Shown here: positions 45,126 to 54,069 of the stretch, one piece after another | Numbering within the stretch: position 1 is the first letter of the stretch | Layout: each line of letters starts with the position of its first letter | Assembly: GCF_028128765.1 (NCBI RefSeq) | Contig: NZ_LBJG01000021.1 | Location: 1 to 64,000 of the forward strand | DNA from: Bradyrhizobium sp. CCBAU 51627 | GTDB taxonomy: Bacteria; Pseudomonadota; Alphaproteobacteria; Rhizobiales; Xanthobacteraceae | Reading direction: 5' to 3' | DNA: 64,000 bases | Made by a program: the position numbers and the translations under genes | Notes under the pieces: generated by a model | What the model was told of the DNA's origin: nothing | The model's database searches: none | Seen by the model: the letters and a program-made list of their open reading frames with translations, nothing else

Positions 45126-45944
45126 CCACCTGTTTGCGTGGCGATACGACTTCCTTCCGATGCCTTCAGATGGCTCATTATGCCCTCCATGTTTATGCGA
45201 GTCATATAGCTCGCATGGAGGACCCTCCCCACCACTTTTGGGTTAGGCTAGGGATTGTGCCCGATCATCGAAGCTGTGAACTGCTCAAAGTGCCTTCCCG
45301 TGTATTTCGCGACTACAGGGTTGCAGTAGGTCTCATCCCGATGATTTCCCGGGTGAGCGCGTCACTAGAGCCAGGCGCATGGGTACGGATCGTTTCCCGG
45401 TCTGCTGAGACTTTCGTCGGCGTTCCGTCGAGGTCTAGCCAGCCGCTTACCAGCCGCTACTTGAAATTGTATGTCGAGCGCCCAATGATGTTTCGCACCG
45501 ATTCGGCCGTGTGCCGATCCAGAGCAGGCGCATAAGCCCGCAGCGTCGAGCCGTTGCAGGAAGGCCACATCCGGGTTTTGGCTAAGTGTCCGATCCTTTT
45601 GGAGTACTCTCCTTTCGTCCACGCACATCAGGAATTCTGCACTCATGCGGCTGGAGCGGGTGGTAACCATTGACCTGGTTTTCCACCGCTCAGGTGCCGC
45701 ATGAATTTCGTCGAGGGTTTCCATAGCAGGACATCGGGATTGCCCCAGAGCAGCCAGCCGCCCTCAGCGTGACTCAAGCCGGGAGCGCTGCAGCCGACTG
45801 GCTCGATCAAAGTTCGCCTCGGCGCGGCGAGAATAGTTGCTGAAGGCTGACGTTGACGTTTGCGCTGAGTAGAGGGAACATGCGCTTGAAATCGAGCCTC
45901 AGAAATGAAGAGCCCCGGCTGGGGCTAGCAGTCGAGGCGCTTTA
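45126..45944. other. Low-coding intergenic region, possible gene remnant
   Basis: No supportable gene over about 800 bases. On the minus strand from about 45927 to 45660 there is an open frame without a start codon ending GGKPGQWLPPAPAA, which could be a decayed 3' end of a gene. A bulged palindrome at 45184-45221 and a short palindrome at 45912-45927 (AGCCCCGGCTGGGGCT) are the only structures seen. Confidence 0.45.
45184..45221. repeat. Bulged palindrome upstream of coiled-coil operon
   Basis: CCTCCAT plus GCGAG on the left pair with CTCGC plus ATGGAGG on the right, around TCATATAG, with five unpaired bases on the left. It lies about 65 bases before the coiled-coil start codon and could be an operator or an mRNA leader structure. 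Confidence 0.4.
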
Positions 45945-46325
45945 GTGGTTATTACCGTTCTTCTTCGGCTTGTCGCGTGGCTGCTCGCGGCTGCTGTCAC
46001 TTTCCTAACGCTCGGACCTGCGGACGTTCGACCTCACCCCGTTCTCGGACAGTACGGCGATCACGCGCTGGCCTTCTTTCTGGTCGGGATCTTCTTCGGC
46101 CTCGCCTATCCGCAGCGGCGCTGGACTGTTTCAGCCCTCGCCGTTGCCCTGATTGGCCTACTTGAGATCATGCAACTATGGGTGCCGGGACGGCACGCGA
46201 GGCTGGAGGATTTTGTGGTCGATGCGCTCTCGGCCTGCGTCGGCTTCGCGCTCTCGGCAGCCGCCAACTGGATGATGGCGCAATTTGGCGAAGATCCCGA
46301 CGCGGTGACGCGCCAACGTCCTTAG
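45945..46325 (+). CDS. VanZ-like membrane protein
   Basis: 126 aa with four hydrophobic segments. The pattern TLGPADVRPHP...GQYGDHALAFFLVGIFFGLAYPQR, IGLLEIMQLWVPGRHARLEDFVVDALSACVG has the D-H and E-x-x-Q-x-x-x-x-x-R-x-x-x-x-D-x-x-x-D signatures of VanZ-like proteins, here of a type common in polysaccharide loci. Start GTG 45945; no in-frame ATG lies nearby. A nearby ribosome binding site is not evident. Function in vivo unknown. Confidence 0.75.
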   Translation: MVITVLLRLVAWLLAAAVTFLTLGPADVRPHPVLGQYGDHALAFFLVGIFFGLAYPQRRWTVSALAVALIGLLEIMQLWVPGRHARLEDFVVDALSACVGFALSAAANWMMAQFGEDPDAVTRQRP

Positions 46326-46613
46326 TGAGCAGGATCTGAATCGCCCCGAGGCTTCTTGCGAGTCACATGCCTTGCGCGGGTCGAGGACCCGATCAGTTCG
46401 GTCTCGACAACGACAGGCGGTGGTGCCGTTGATCTAGTCGTCGTCGAGTGCGTCGCCTGCGCCGGCCCTTCGCCGCTTTCTCCCGTGGCGCACTTGGAGT
46501 TTCGGTCGCTCTCGACGCCGATGGCAGCATGGAAGATCTGGTCTGCCTCTAGCGGGTCGCTGAGGGCAGGGGCGCGAGCTGTCCGCGAGATGAAGCGGCA
46601 CTATCAATCGGGC

Positions 46614-46829
46614 CTAGTGCATCGGGGCGCTGGCGCGCCGCCGTCGCTTGGGTCGCTGCCGCGGGTCACCAAATTTGAGCTCGGCCACAAGCCGCCAGAG
46701 CTGCACCTCGTGACCATCCGCCAACCGCCCGGCCCGCTCTGTTGCGGACGCATCGTCAGGGCAGTGAAGGTTGACCACGCCCCCAAGCTGGCCGTGTTCG
46801 TCCAGAACAAATGCACGATAATGTGGCAT
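46614..46829 (-). pseudogene. Small-protein gene fused to an IS66 fragment
   Basis: 71 codons. Residues 1-50 (MPHYRAFVLDEHGQLGGVVN, then LHCPDDASATERAGRL, HEVQLWRL) look like a small rhizobial protein; the last 25 (AELKFGDPRQRPKRRRRASA, ending PMH) match the broken transposase end at 60985-61060 in both protein and DNA. The original C-terminus has therefore been replaced by IS66-derived sequence. May still be translated. Confidence 0.55.
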
Positions 46830-46895
46830 CGCAAATCCCCACGCGAATGCATCTTACCTGTCAGCCTCGTCCTGCGGCGTGGCGATTTTGGGTCA

Positions 46896-46915
46896 TTACG
46901 AGCTACCTCTGATGG
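46896..46915. repeat. Direct repeat copy 1 flanking galE
   Basis: TTACGAGCTACCTCTGATGG; a second copy with one mismatch lies at 48143-48162, on the other side of galE, within a longer similar stretch of about 38 bases. Confidence 0.6.
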
Positions 46916-46993
46916 GCGGGTATGCTTGCCGCCGCGGCTCGCTCATGCTGTGAGACCCTTCTCTTCGCGTTCGAGTATCTGGAGCGCAGATGC

Positions 46994-48061
46994 TCAGGCA
47001 TGACGACCGCGATGCCCGGATCGCGCCTGAACCTTTGCAGGCGCGCTGTCCTGATAGCCATCGGGGTTCTGCAACTGCCAGCGCCAATGGTCCGCGCACA
47101 TTTGCTCCAACGACCGCGTCGATCTCCAACCCATCGCGTCCTGCGCAAAGGTCGGATCGGCAAAGCAGACCGCGACATCGCCGGCCCGCCGCTCCCTGAA
47201 TTCATACGGAACCGATCGCCCGCTTGCTGCTTCAAACGCGCGAACGACGTCCAGAACGCTGCTGCCGTTGCCCGTTCCAAGATTGACCGTGGTCAGGCCG
47301 GGCCGTTCGAGTTGGCGCAAGGCGCTCAAATGCCCGGATGCGAGATCGACCACATGGATGAAGTCACGGATGCCGGTGCCATCCGGCGTGTCATAGTCGT
47401 TTCCCCAGATCCGCAGCTTCTCCCGCCGTCCGATCGCGACCTGCGCCACGAACGGCAGCAAGTTGCTGGGAACGCCGAGCGGGTCTTCTCCGACCAGTCC
47501 GCTTTCGTGTGCCCCCACGGGATTGAAGTAGCGCAGATTGCTGATCCGCCAACCGTCATCGGACCTGCAGAGATCCTTCAGCATTTCTTCAATGATAAGC
47601 TTTGTGCGGCCGTACGGATTGGTCGGACCGAGGGGGTGCTTCTCGTCGAGTGGCAGATACTTGGGTATCCCGTAAACGGTCGCCGACGAACTGAACACGA
47701 GCGTCATTACGTTTGCTCGCTTCATGGCCGATACGAGCCGCATCGTTCCCAGGACGTTGTTCTCGTAATACGCCATCGGTCGCACGTTGGAATCGCCAAC
47801 TGCCTTCAACCCTGCAAGGTGAATGACCGCCGTCACCCCGTAGCCACGAAGTAAGTCGCAGATCACGTCTTCATTCCGGATATCGGTGTAGCGGAAGACG
47901 AGCGAACGCCCGCAAATGGATTGCACCCGCTGAAGTGACGTCCTGTTGCTGTTGGAAAGATTGTCGACGGCGACGACGTCGAGCCCGGCGTCCAGCAACG
48001 CGATGCAGACATGGGATCCGATATAGCCGGCCCCTCCGGTCACCAAGATCATCTCTGACAC
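46994..48061 (-). CDS. galE: UDP-glucose 4-epimerase
   Basis: 355-aa short-chain dehydrogenase/reductase-type epimerase interconverting UDP-glucose and UDP-galactose. NAD-binding TGGAGYIGSH (8-17), the SSSATVYG segment with the catalytic Ser/Thr, and YxxxK (Tyr150, Lys154 in NPYGRTK) are intact, as is NLRYFNPVGAHESGLVGEDP. The C-terminus is about 15 residues longer than typical and ends basic. GTG 48061 is followed by ATG 48052, either could be the start. Supplies UDP-galactose to the polysaccharide locus. Beside it lies a broken paralogue. Confidence 0.93.
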   Translation of the reverse strand: MSEMILVTGGAGYIGSHVCIALLDAGLDVVAVDNLSNSNRTSLQRVQSICGRSLVFRYTDIRNEDVICDLLRGYGVTAVIHLAGLKAVGDSNVRPMAYYENNVLGTMRLVSAMKRANVMTLVFSSSATVYGIPKYLPLDEKHPLGPTNPYGRTKLIIEEMLKDLCRSDDGWRISNLRYFNPVGAHESGLVGEDPLGVPSNLLPFVAQVAIGRREKLRIWGNDYDTPDGTGIRDFIHVVDLASGHLSALRQLERPGLTTVNLGTGNGSSVLDVVRAFEAASGRSVPYEFRERRAGDVAVCFADPTFAQDAMGWRSTRSLEQMCADHWRWQLQNPDGYQDSAPAKVQARSGHRGRHA

Positions 48062-48142
48062 GTCAGCTTCCGCTCAACTTCGGTGCAAGTCGAAACCATA
48101 CTACCTGCAACTCGCACCCGTGAGGCGTGGGGATTGTGGGCT

Positions 48143-48162
48143 TTACGAGCTACCTCCGATGG
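48143..48162. repeat. Direct repeat copy 2 flanking galE
   Basis: TTACGAGCTACCTCCGATGG, 19 of 20 identical to 46896-46915. Since copy 1 lies beyond the 3' end of the intact galE and copy 2 at the 3' end of the broken galE, the pair may mark duplicated 3' flanks. Confidence 0.6.
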
Positions 48163-49140
48163 ATTGCATCGCGGATGGCGCGACCTGACGGCGGGCGGCC
48201 CGTCGCGGGCTCACGATTGTCGCATCATCCATTTCCAGACGCCGCGGATCTGAACCTCCAGGTCTGATAGCTCCGGCCTCCAGCCGAGCAGGGTTCGTGC
48301 CTCTTCCAGGGCCGATCAGGATTGCGGGATCGTCCGGCCGCCTCGGCACCAGCTCGACGCGGATAACGCGTTCAGCCGTCGCGACGACTTCCAGCACCGA
48401 GTAGCCTCGCTCGTTGGCCACGTTGATCGCGCAAGTGGAGCCGCCGTCGATGAGATATCTGAGCGCGCTCACATGCGTATCGGCGATACCGATACCGAGC
48501 ACATGGACGTAATCGCGGATGCTGGTCCCGTCAGCCGTGTCGTAGTCATTTCCGAGCACATCGATCGCCGTGCCCTCACGAGCGGCGGCGATGACTAATG
48601 GGATCAAATGGGTCTCCGGTTCGTGCGCCTCACCGATTTCTGCTTCGGGGTCGGCGCCCGCCGCATTGAAGTAACGCAGCGAGACGAAACGAAGGCCGTG
48701 GGCCGCATCCAGATCCCTCAATACCCGTTCGACAACCAGCTTCGAGTAGCCGTAAGGATTGATCGGTCGCTGTGGATGATCCTCCGAAATTGGAATCCGA
48801 TGGGGCATGCCATAGGTCGCGCAGCTCGAGGAAAACACCAGCGGGGTTGGCCCGAAATCGATCAAGGTCTGGAGCAGCGAGGCGGTTTCGCCAATGTTGC
48901 TGCGATAATAAAGCAGGGGTTGGCGACGGATTCGCCAAGGTCAGCGTAGGCGGCGAAATGTATCAGAGCTGACGGCTGGTATCTTTCCAGCACCAACTCG
49001 AACATGCCGAATTGCGCGACCCAACGGTTGCCGCGTGAAAGGTTGTCGTGGACAACCGGCTCGAATCCGCGGTGCGCCAATACTTTGCAGGTGTGGCTTC
49101 CGATATAGCCGGCGCCACCCCTTACCAGAAGCCCTACCAC
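48143..49140 (-). pseudogene. Broken UDP-glucose 4-epimerase gene
   Basis: Two frames together rebuild a GalE. The first (49140-48862) begins MVGLLVRGGAGYIGSH, with Arg in place of the Thr before the Gly-rich loop, lacks about 15 residues between WVAQFG and ERYQPSALIHFAAYA, and loses frame after ESVANP. The second (48865 onward) continues with IDFGPTPLVFSSSCATYG, retains NPYGYSK and LRYFNAAGADPEAEIGE, but its 3' end degrades after LVPRRPDDPAIL. An internal deletion, a frameshift near 48915 and a corrupted C-terminus make it non-functional. Not a close copy of the neighbouring galE, so it is an older paralogue. Confidence 0.85.
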
Positions 49141-49303
49141 GCCCTGTGGATCGCCTCGAAATCGCCACTGCGATGCCGAGAGCGACTCGATTTAACCAGT
49201 GCCTCCGATTAACGATTCACCTCGTTGGGCATCTTCCGCGTGCGCAACGATGGGCGGGAAGACGCGGCAGCTTCCCGCTTCGGAATTGCGTCGGCCATTG
49301 TTG

Positions 49304-50689
49304 TCATCTCTGTCCGACGCGCACCGAGCCGACAGGGGTCGAATCGGTCTGGCCTGTCCCTGATGGACCATCTGAACTGCCTAGCCTACGGGGAGGGGCG
49401 GGGGCGGGGCCCTCCTGGTATTGGAGGCTGATCTCGACGGCGTCACCCGGCTGCAGCTCGGTATCTTCGCTTGCGATGATCCGTTCCTGCCCCTTACCGC
49501 CCTTCCTGATGATGACAATCTCCGGGTTGTTGCCGGCTCCTCGCACGAGTTGCGATCGAACCATCGCAGTGTACTGAAGCTTCTCGCCGACGCTCTGCAG
49601 CTTCTCGCGAACTTGATTGAGCTTTACGCTGGTATCTTGCAGCTCGCGGAGCAGGTCAAGCCTTCGCTGATCATCCAGCTTTGCCAGCCTTCTGACGAAC
49701 TCGTCCTGCTGCTTCTTGACCTGCAGCAGTTGCGCAGAGGTTTGCAGCTTCCGGGTTGATGACAGCAGCACCGCTCGACGCGCATCCGTAACGCGGGGGC
49801 TAATCAAGGACCCCTTGCTGAAGAGATCGGTTGTTTTCTGCAGGTCTTCAACATCTGCCTGAAGACCTTCTTCATCCTTCTTCTGCTGCTCTGACAGAAC
49901 GCGGACCTCATCGTCTGCTTGTCGAATGCCGCGCTGCAGGTACGTCTTTTCCTGCTGATAATCACTCTGCTTGGTCTTCAGATATTCCGTTTCCGCACCA
50001 ACAATGTCCGAGATCGCCGATCGAGCTAAGGGTGCGTCCATCAAAGCGCCTGGACTGATCTGGGCTCCCTCCCCAAGTTCAGTCTTGATGCGCCACATAC
50101 GAGCCTGTTCTTTGGCCAGCTCTGTCCAAAGCGAACCGTACTCGCTTCTCAGGTCTGCTGATTCGAGATACGGGTTGTTCATTCTGATGCGCATGATGTC
50201 GTAGCCGCCTGCGACGGCGACGAGCTGGCGTGCGGTGATAGTTGGACGGTAAGGGTACTCACCCGGCTTCGATACATCCCCGTTTATGTATATGGGCTTG
50301 TATTCCGCGATGACCGTTGTGACCTCGTCTGCGTCGATCACGACGACCGTCTCACGACCATCCGGCGTCCTCTGTCGAAATACCTTGCTCGCCAGTGCGG
50401 CGCCGATTTTGGCTTGGATCTGCGGCAAGGGCAGGCCGGCCACTGGAAGCGTTCCGACCAGCGGCAACGAAACGTTCCCGTCCATTTGAACAGCAGTACG
50501 ATGCCGCAGCTCAGGCGCGCCCGCCACCGCAACCTCCAGCACATCTCCAATGTTTACCAGATATTCCGCTTTTGCTTGGTTGATCGAAATTGTCAGGCCA
50601 ACGGCCACCAAGCCCCATTTGATGCAACGACCCAGGTCGCTGCCAGAGACGTCGACATGGAAGCTATTGCGCAGTCTGGAGTTCGGCAT
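49304..50689 (-). CDS. Polysaccharide export protein (Wza/ExoF type)
   Basis: 461 aa from ATG 50689; an earlier start at 50737 is possible. Signal segment (IKWGLVAVGLTISINQAKAEY) is followed by the Poly_export domain (YLVNIGDVLEVAVAGAPELRHRTAVQMDGNVSLPLVG), an SLBB-type domain (YINGDVSKPGEYPYRPTITARQLVAVAGGYD) and a long coiled coil (about 210-400), ending with a second SLBB-like segment and a Pro-rich tail. Architecture matches ExoF-like rhizobial proteins in outer-membrane polysaccharide export. No lipoprotein Cys is visible. The gene is divergent from the FAD-oxidoreductase gene. Confidence 0.88.
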   Translation of the reverse strand: MPNSRLRNSFHVDVSGSDLGRCIKWGLVAVGLTISINQAKAEYLVNIGDVLEVAVAGAPELRHRTAVQMDGNVSLPLVGTLPVAGLPLPQIQAKIGAALASKVFRQRTPDGRETVVVIDADEVTTVIAEYKPIYINGDVSKPGEYPYRPTITARQLVAVAGGYDIMRIRMNNPYLESADLRSEYGSLWTELAKEQARMWRIKTELGEGAQISPGALMDAPLARSAISDIVGAETEYLKTKQSDYQQEKTYLQRGIRQADDEVRVLSEQQKKDEEGLQADVEDLQKTTDLFSKGSLISPRVTDARRAVLLSSTRKLQTSAQLLQVKKQQDEFVRRLAKLDDQRRLDLLRELQDTSVKLNQVREKLQSVGEKLQYTAMVRSQLVRGAGNNPEIVIIRKGGKGQERIIASEDTELQPGDAVEISLQYQEGPAPAPPRRLGSSDGPSGTGQTDSTPVGSVRVGQR

Positions 50690-51380
50690 GGTGTCATTCC
50701 CTGTACGAACGTGGTCACCGAAGCGAAAGTCTTTCAAATTTGTTCGCGAAAGGCATCATTCCCACTGAACTCATTGGGACGGGCGCTTCGATGGCTGCCC
50801 GAATCTAATCCCGCGCCGTCGCGGCTCAATCGACCATCGTAGTTACCCACTTGTTGCCCGTCCCATCCAGTTATTGCCCTCCATCCAGTGACCCGACTCT
50901 GCTGATTTAGGCCAGGTGGCGAGTGATCGGGTGGCTGGCCGCTATGAGTTGTGCGACCTTTATCAATTTTCGGAAGTTCAATGGGCTTCAGGTACAATCG
51001 GTCGGGCGGCGGGGCGATCGGATGAGCCGTGGGGAGGGGCAGATCGACTGCTCTATTGGCACTGGCGGCAGACCGTCGAGCCGAGATGGTGTCGCTCGAA
51101 TTGTCAGTCGCGGATCTCACGGCGTAGACTCTGACTGGGCACGGCATCGCGCCCGGGCATTGGGTGTCTGGAGAATGTGATCGCTCGCGGGGGCGTCGGG
51201 CTGATGCGTGCGCGAAGCAGGAAGCCGTCGGGGTAATCCGTAAGGGTCTGCAGCTCGAACCAATTTTACCATGGAAAACGGGCCTGCCTGTGGAACAATG
51301 CCATCGTAGCTTCCGCACACTGTTTGCGCGGTCGCTGCGTTCGTCTGATGCTGCGCCAGAGATTTCGATTTGGGGGGACG
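50690..51380. other. Divergent intergenic region, no gene
   Basis: About 690 bases between the export gene and the oxidoreductase gene, both reading outwards. Frames of 130-190 codons cross it on the minus strand, but they overlap the start of the oxidoreductase and lack any family pattern. Expected to hold the two promoters; I could not place them. Confidence 0.5.
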
Positions 51381-52652
51381 ATGGCTAGTCCGTCGGATCT
51401 GCCGGTAGCGATCGTTGGGGCAGGGCCCTTCGGTCTTTCCGTGGCGGCGCATTTGCGGTCCAGTGGCGTGCCGTTTCGGATCTTTGGCACGCCGATGGAT
51501 CGATGGCAGAAGCAAATGCCGGTGGGCATGTTTCTGAAGTCTGAATGGGACGCCTCCAGCCTTGCAGATCCGGCCGGGCGCCGCACTCTACAGCAATTCT
51601 GCGCAGAGGCGGGATTATCCTACGGGACTGCTCCAATTCCACTCGACACGTTCACCAGATACGCGTTGTCATTTCAGCGGCGTCTGGTCCCGATGGTCGA
51701 GGATGTGTTGGTGACGGCGCTCGATAGGACTCCAGATGGATTTGAACTAAGGCTGGCGAACGGGGACGGCCTCAGGGCCAAGTCTGTTGTGATCGCGACC
51801 GGCTTGTCGCATGCCGAGCATATTCCGCCGGGATTGGCGCAGTTGCCCGGTGAGTTGCTATCTCACAGCAGCGCGCACAATGACCTGAGCCAGTTCAAAG
51901 GTCGAGACATCGTCGTCGTCGGCGCAGGACAATCGGCCCTTGAGACTGCAGCCCTGTTGCATGAGACACAGGCAAATGTGGTCCTGGTAGTCCGTGGACC
52001 TTCGATCGCTTGGAATGAGACTCCATCACTTGAGCCGCGATCGCACTGGGAGCGGACACGCCGACCTGCGTCGGCACTGGGATGCGGGCTCAAAACGTGG
52101 TTCTGCGCAAATGCGCCGATGCAGTTCTATCACCTACCCCAACGAACACGTCTCGAGATGGTACGGGGCGGCAGAGGGCGCGCAGCGCTACTTGGTCCCG
52201 CCGGCGCGTGGTGGCTTCGGGAGCGGGTCGTGGGCCGAGTTCCGATCCTACTCGGCCAAACCGTGCGAGGAGCCGGTACGAGAAGCGGGAAAGCAGTTCT
52301 CTGCGTCAATGAACGCGATGGAAGGTCACGTGATCTTGTCGCCGAGCACATCATTGCCGCGACGGGCTATCGGTTTGTCGCCCGGTCGCTGCCATTCATA
52401 AGTGGATCGTTGCTGCGTGATCTGCGCTGCGTCGACGACGTGCCCGAGCTCTCTCCCAGCTTCGAGTCCTCAATTCCGGGCCTCTATTTCACTGGGCTCG
52501 CGAGCGCTTACAATTTTGGTCCGGTAATGCGTTTCCTGTGCGGTAGTCAATACACGGCCGAGCGCATCAGCCGCCATATTGGCAAAACGCAAGTACCGTT
52601 CCGCTCGACTTTGGCGGCGCTCATCTCCGAGCGCAACCCGAACACCTCATAA
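51381..52652 (+). CDS. FAD/NAD(P)-dependent oxidoreductase
   Basis: 423-aa flavoprotein from ATG 51381 with GGGGGGACG just before. N-terminal dinucleotide fold VAIVGAGPFGLSVAAHL binds FAD, and a second one, DIVVVGAGQSALETAALLHE, binds NAD(P); the ATG motif IIAATGYRF and the C-terminal PGLYFTGLAS are the usual flavin-containing monooxygenase/lysine-N-hydroxylase-like signature. No catalytic disulphide. Ends 7 bases before the ATP-grasp gene, so the two form an operon. It probably oxidises a small-molecule or sugar-linked amine, but the substrate is unknown. Confidence 0.82.
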   Translation: MASPSDLPVAIVGAGPFGLSVAAHLRSSGVPFRIFGTPMDRWQKQMPVGMFLKSEWDASSLADPAGRRTLQQFCAEAGLSYGTAPIPLDTFTRYALSFQRRLVPMVEDVLVTALDRTPDGFELRLANGDGLRAKSVVIATGLSHAEHIPPGLAQLPGELLSHSSAHNDLSQFKGRDIVVVGAGQSALETAALLHETQANVVLVVRGPSIAWNETPSLEPRSHWERTRRPASALGCGLKTWFCANAPMQFYHLPQRTRLEMVRGGRGRAALLGPAGAWWLRERVVGRVPILLGQTVRGAGTRSGKAVLCVNERDGRSRDLVAEHIIAATGYRFVARSLPFISGSLLRDLRCVDDVPELSPSFESSIPGLYFTGLASAYNFGPVMRFLCGSQYTAERISRHIGKTQVPFRSTLAALISERNPNTS

Positions 52653-52659
52653 AGCCGCC

Positions 52660-53994
52660 ATGAGCGCGCCTGCCCCCGTCCTCATTTTGAAAACCGGACG
52701 CTATGCCATTCATCATGGCCAGCTTGGCATCATCCGAAGCCTGGGAAGGTTGGGCATACCCGTCTACACGGTTGCCGAAGATCGCCTGACTCCGGCGACG
52801 ACTTCCAGATACTTGACTGGGAGTTTTGTCTGGCACGCGGGCGACCTGCCGAGACCGCAGCAGCTTGAAGCGTTGGCGAAGATTGGCAAGAAATTCAACA
52901 GGCCCACAATCCTGATTCCCACCGATGATCTGGGAGCCATCTTGGTCGGCGAAGAATCTGCGACGCTCCGGCAGTGGTTCGTATTTCCCGATATACCAGC
53001 CAGCTTGCCGCGGAAACTCGCGAACAAGCAGACGTTATACACGCTCTGCCGTCAAATAGGCGTGGCCTGTCCGAACACGCTATGCCCCACGTCGATCTCG
53101 GATGTGCACGAATTTGCGGTATCCGCGAAGCTCCCGATTGTTGTCAAGCCGGCAGCGGCATGGCTCGATCCGAAGCTGAGAGTGTCGATAGTTCACTCGG
53201 AACAGGAGCTTGTCGATGTCTGGCATCGGGCGGGGGGCTCGCAGAATCCGAACCTTCTGCTTCAAGAATACATTCCTCCCGGAGCGGACTGGTTCTTCCA
53301 CGGCTACTGCAATGGCGCATCGGATTGCCTGGCGGGCTTCACGGGGATGAAACTGCGATCCTATCCGCCACACGCTGGAATTACTACGCTGGGCAGATCC
53401 ATAACCAATGACGTTCTACTGCATCAAGCTCAGACGTTGCTCAAGGCGATATCCTATGCGGGCATAATGGATTTGGACTTTCGGCTGGACGAACGAGATC
53501 AAAAGTACAAACTTCTGGACTTCAACCCGCGCATCGGAGCCCAGTTTCGCGTGTTCGTGGACGACGATGGCCTCGACGTCGCGCGAGTGCTCTACCGTGA
53601 CCTCGCCGGACAGATCGTGCGACGCTCGGGACAGGTCGATGGACGTGTTTTCGTTGTAGAACCGGATGATCTGCGCGCGAGCGTGAACTATGCGAGGCGA
53701 AGCGAACTGTCGGCTTATGCCTGGTTACAATCGTTCAAGGGTCGCAAGGAGTTCGCCTGGTTCAGCTGGGACGACCCTCTGCCTTTCCTGACGGTGTGGG
53801 CTCGTATTGCGATCCGGGGCGTCGGCAAAATACTCCGGATTAGACCGTTCAAGGCCAACGCCAGTCGTCAGTCGACTGGCGCTGGCCAAGGGCGCAAACC
53901 GGATCAGGCGATGCCGATTACGGGATATGGCGCCCGTTTGATCTTGATCATTGAGCCGATATGGCAGTATCTGGCACGGCGCCCGTCGGATTGA
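52660..53994 (+). CDS. ATP-grasp ligase
   Basis: 444 aa from ATG 52660. N-terminal pre-ATP-grasp domain (VLILKTGRYAIHHGQLGIIRSLGRLGIPVYTV), then ATP-grasp with LPIVVKPAAA, LLLQEYIPPGADWFFHGYCN and the Mg-binding LDFNPRIGAQFRVF. Family members form an amide or thioester bond by acyl phosphate; this type resembles carboxylate-amine ligases. The C-terminus is a 100-residue extension with a hydrophobic end (ARLILIIEPIWQYLA), perhaps membrane-associated. Coupled to the flavoprotein gene. Product may be an amino-acid or amide decoration, which is inference. Confidence 0.82.
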   Translation: MSAPAPVLILKTGRYAIHHGQLGIIRSLGRLGIPVYTVAEDRLTPATTSRYLTGSFVWHAGDLPRPQQLEALAKIGKKFNRPTILIPTDDLGAILVGEESATLRQWFVFPDIPASLPRKLANKQTLYTLCRQIGVACPNTLCPTSISDVHEFAVSAKLPIVVKPAAAWLDPKLRVSIVHSEQELVDVWHRAGGSQNPNLLLQEYIPPGADWFFHGYCNGASDCLAGFTGMKLRSYPPHAGITTLGRSITNDVLLHQAQTLLKAISYAGIMDLDFRLDERDQKYKLLDFNPRIGAQFRVFVDDDGLDVARVLYRDLAGQIVRRSGQVDGRVFVVEPDDLRASVNYARRSELSAYAWLQSFKGRKEFAWFSWDDPLPFLTVWARIAIRGVGKILRIRPFKANASRQSTGAGQGRKPDQAMPITGYGARLILIIEPIWQYLARRPSD

Positions 53995-54069
53995 CGGATC
54001 TCGAGCAGAGCTCGCTCACGATGGCGCCTTCCGGTTGCCTGCATGTTCATCCGCGGTGCTCCGCTTCGT

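Noticed and set aside
45365..45724. A 119-codon minus-strand frame in the 45 kb gap
   Set aside because: Cys/Arg/Ser-rich with no family features; another frame over the same DNA ends in a more protein-like tail, so this looks like decayed sequence.
46356..47003. A 215-codon plus-strand frame across the IS66-derived fragment
   Set aside because: Crosses unrelated segments, overlaps the opposite-strand chimeric gene and shows no family pattern.
51117..51515. Minus-strand frames upstream of the oxidoreductase
   Set aside because: They overlap its start codon and first codons and have no coding support.
53938..53951. TTGATCTTGATCAT, a FixK-like sequence
   Set aside because: Lies inside the 3' coding part of the ATP-grasp gene with no downstream gene start in either suitable position.
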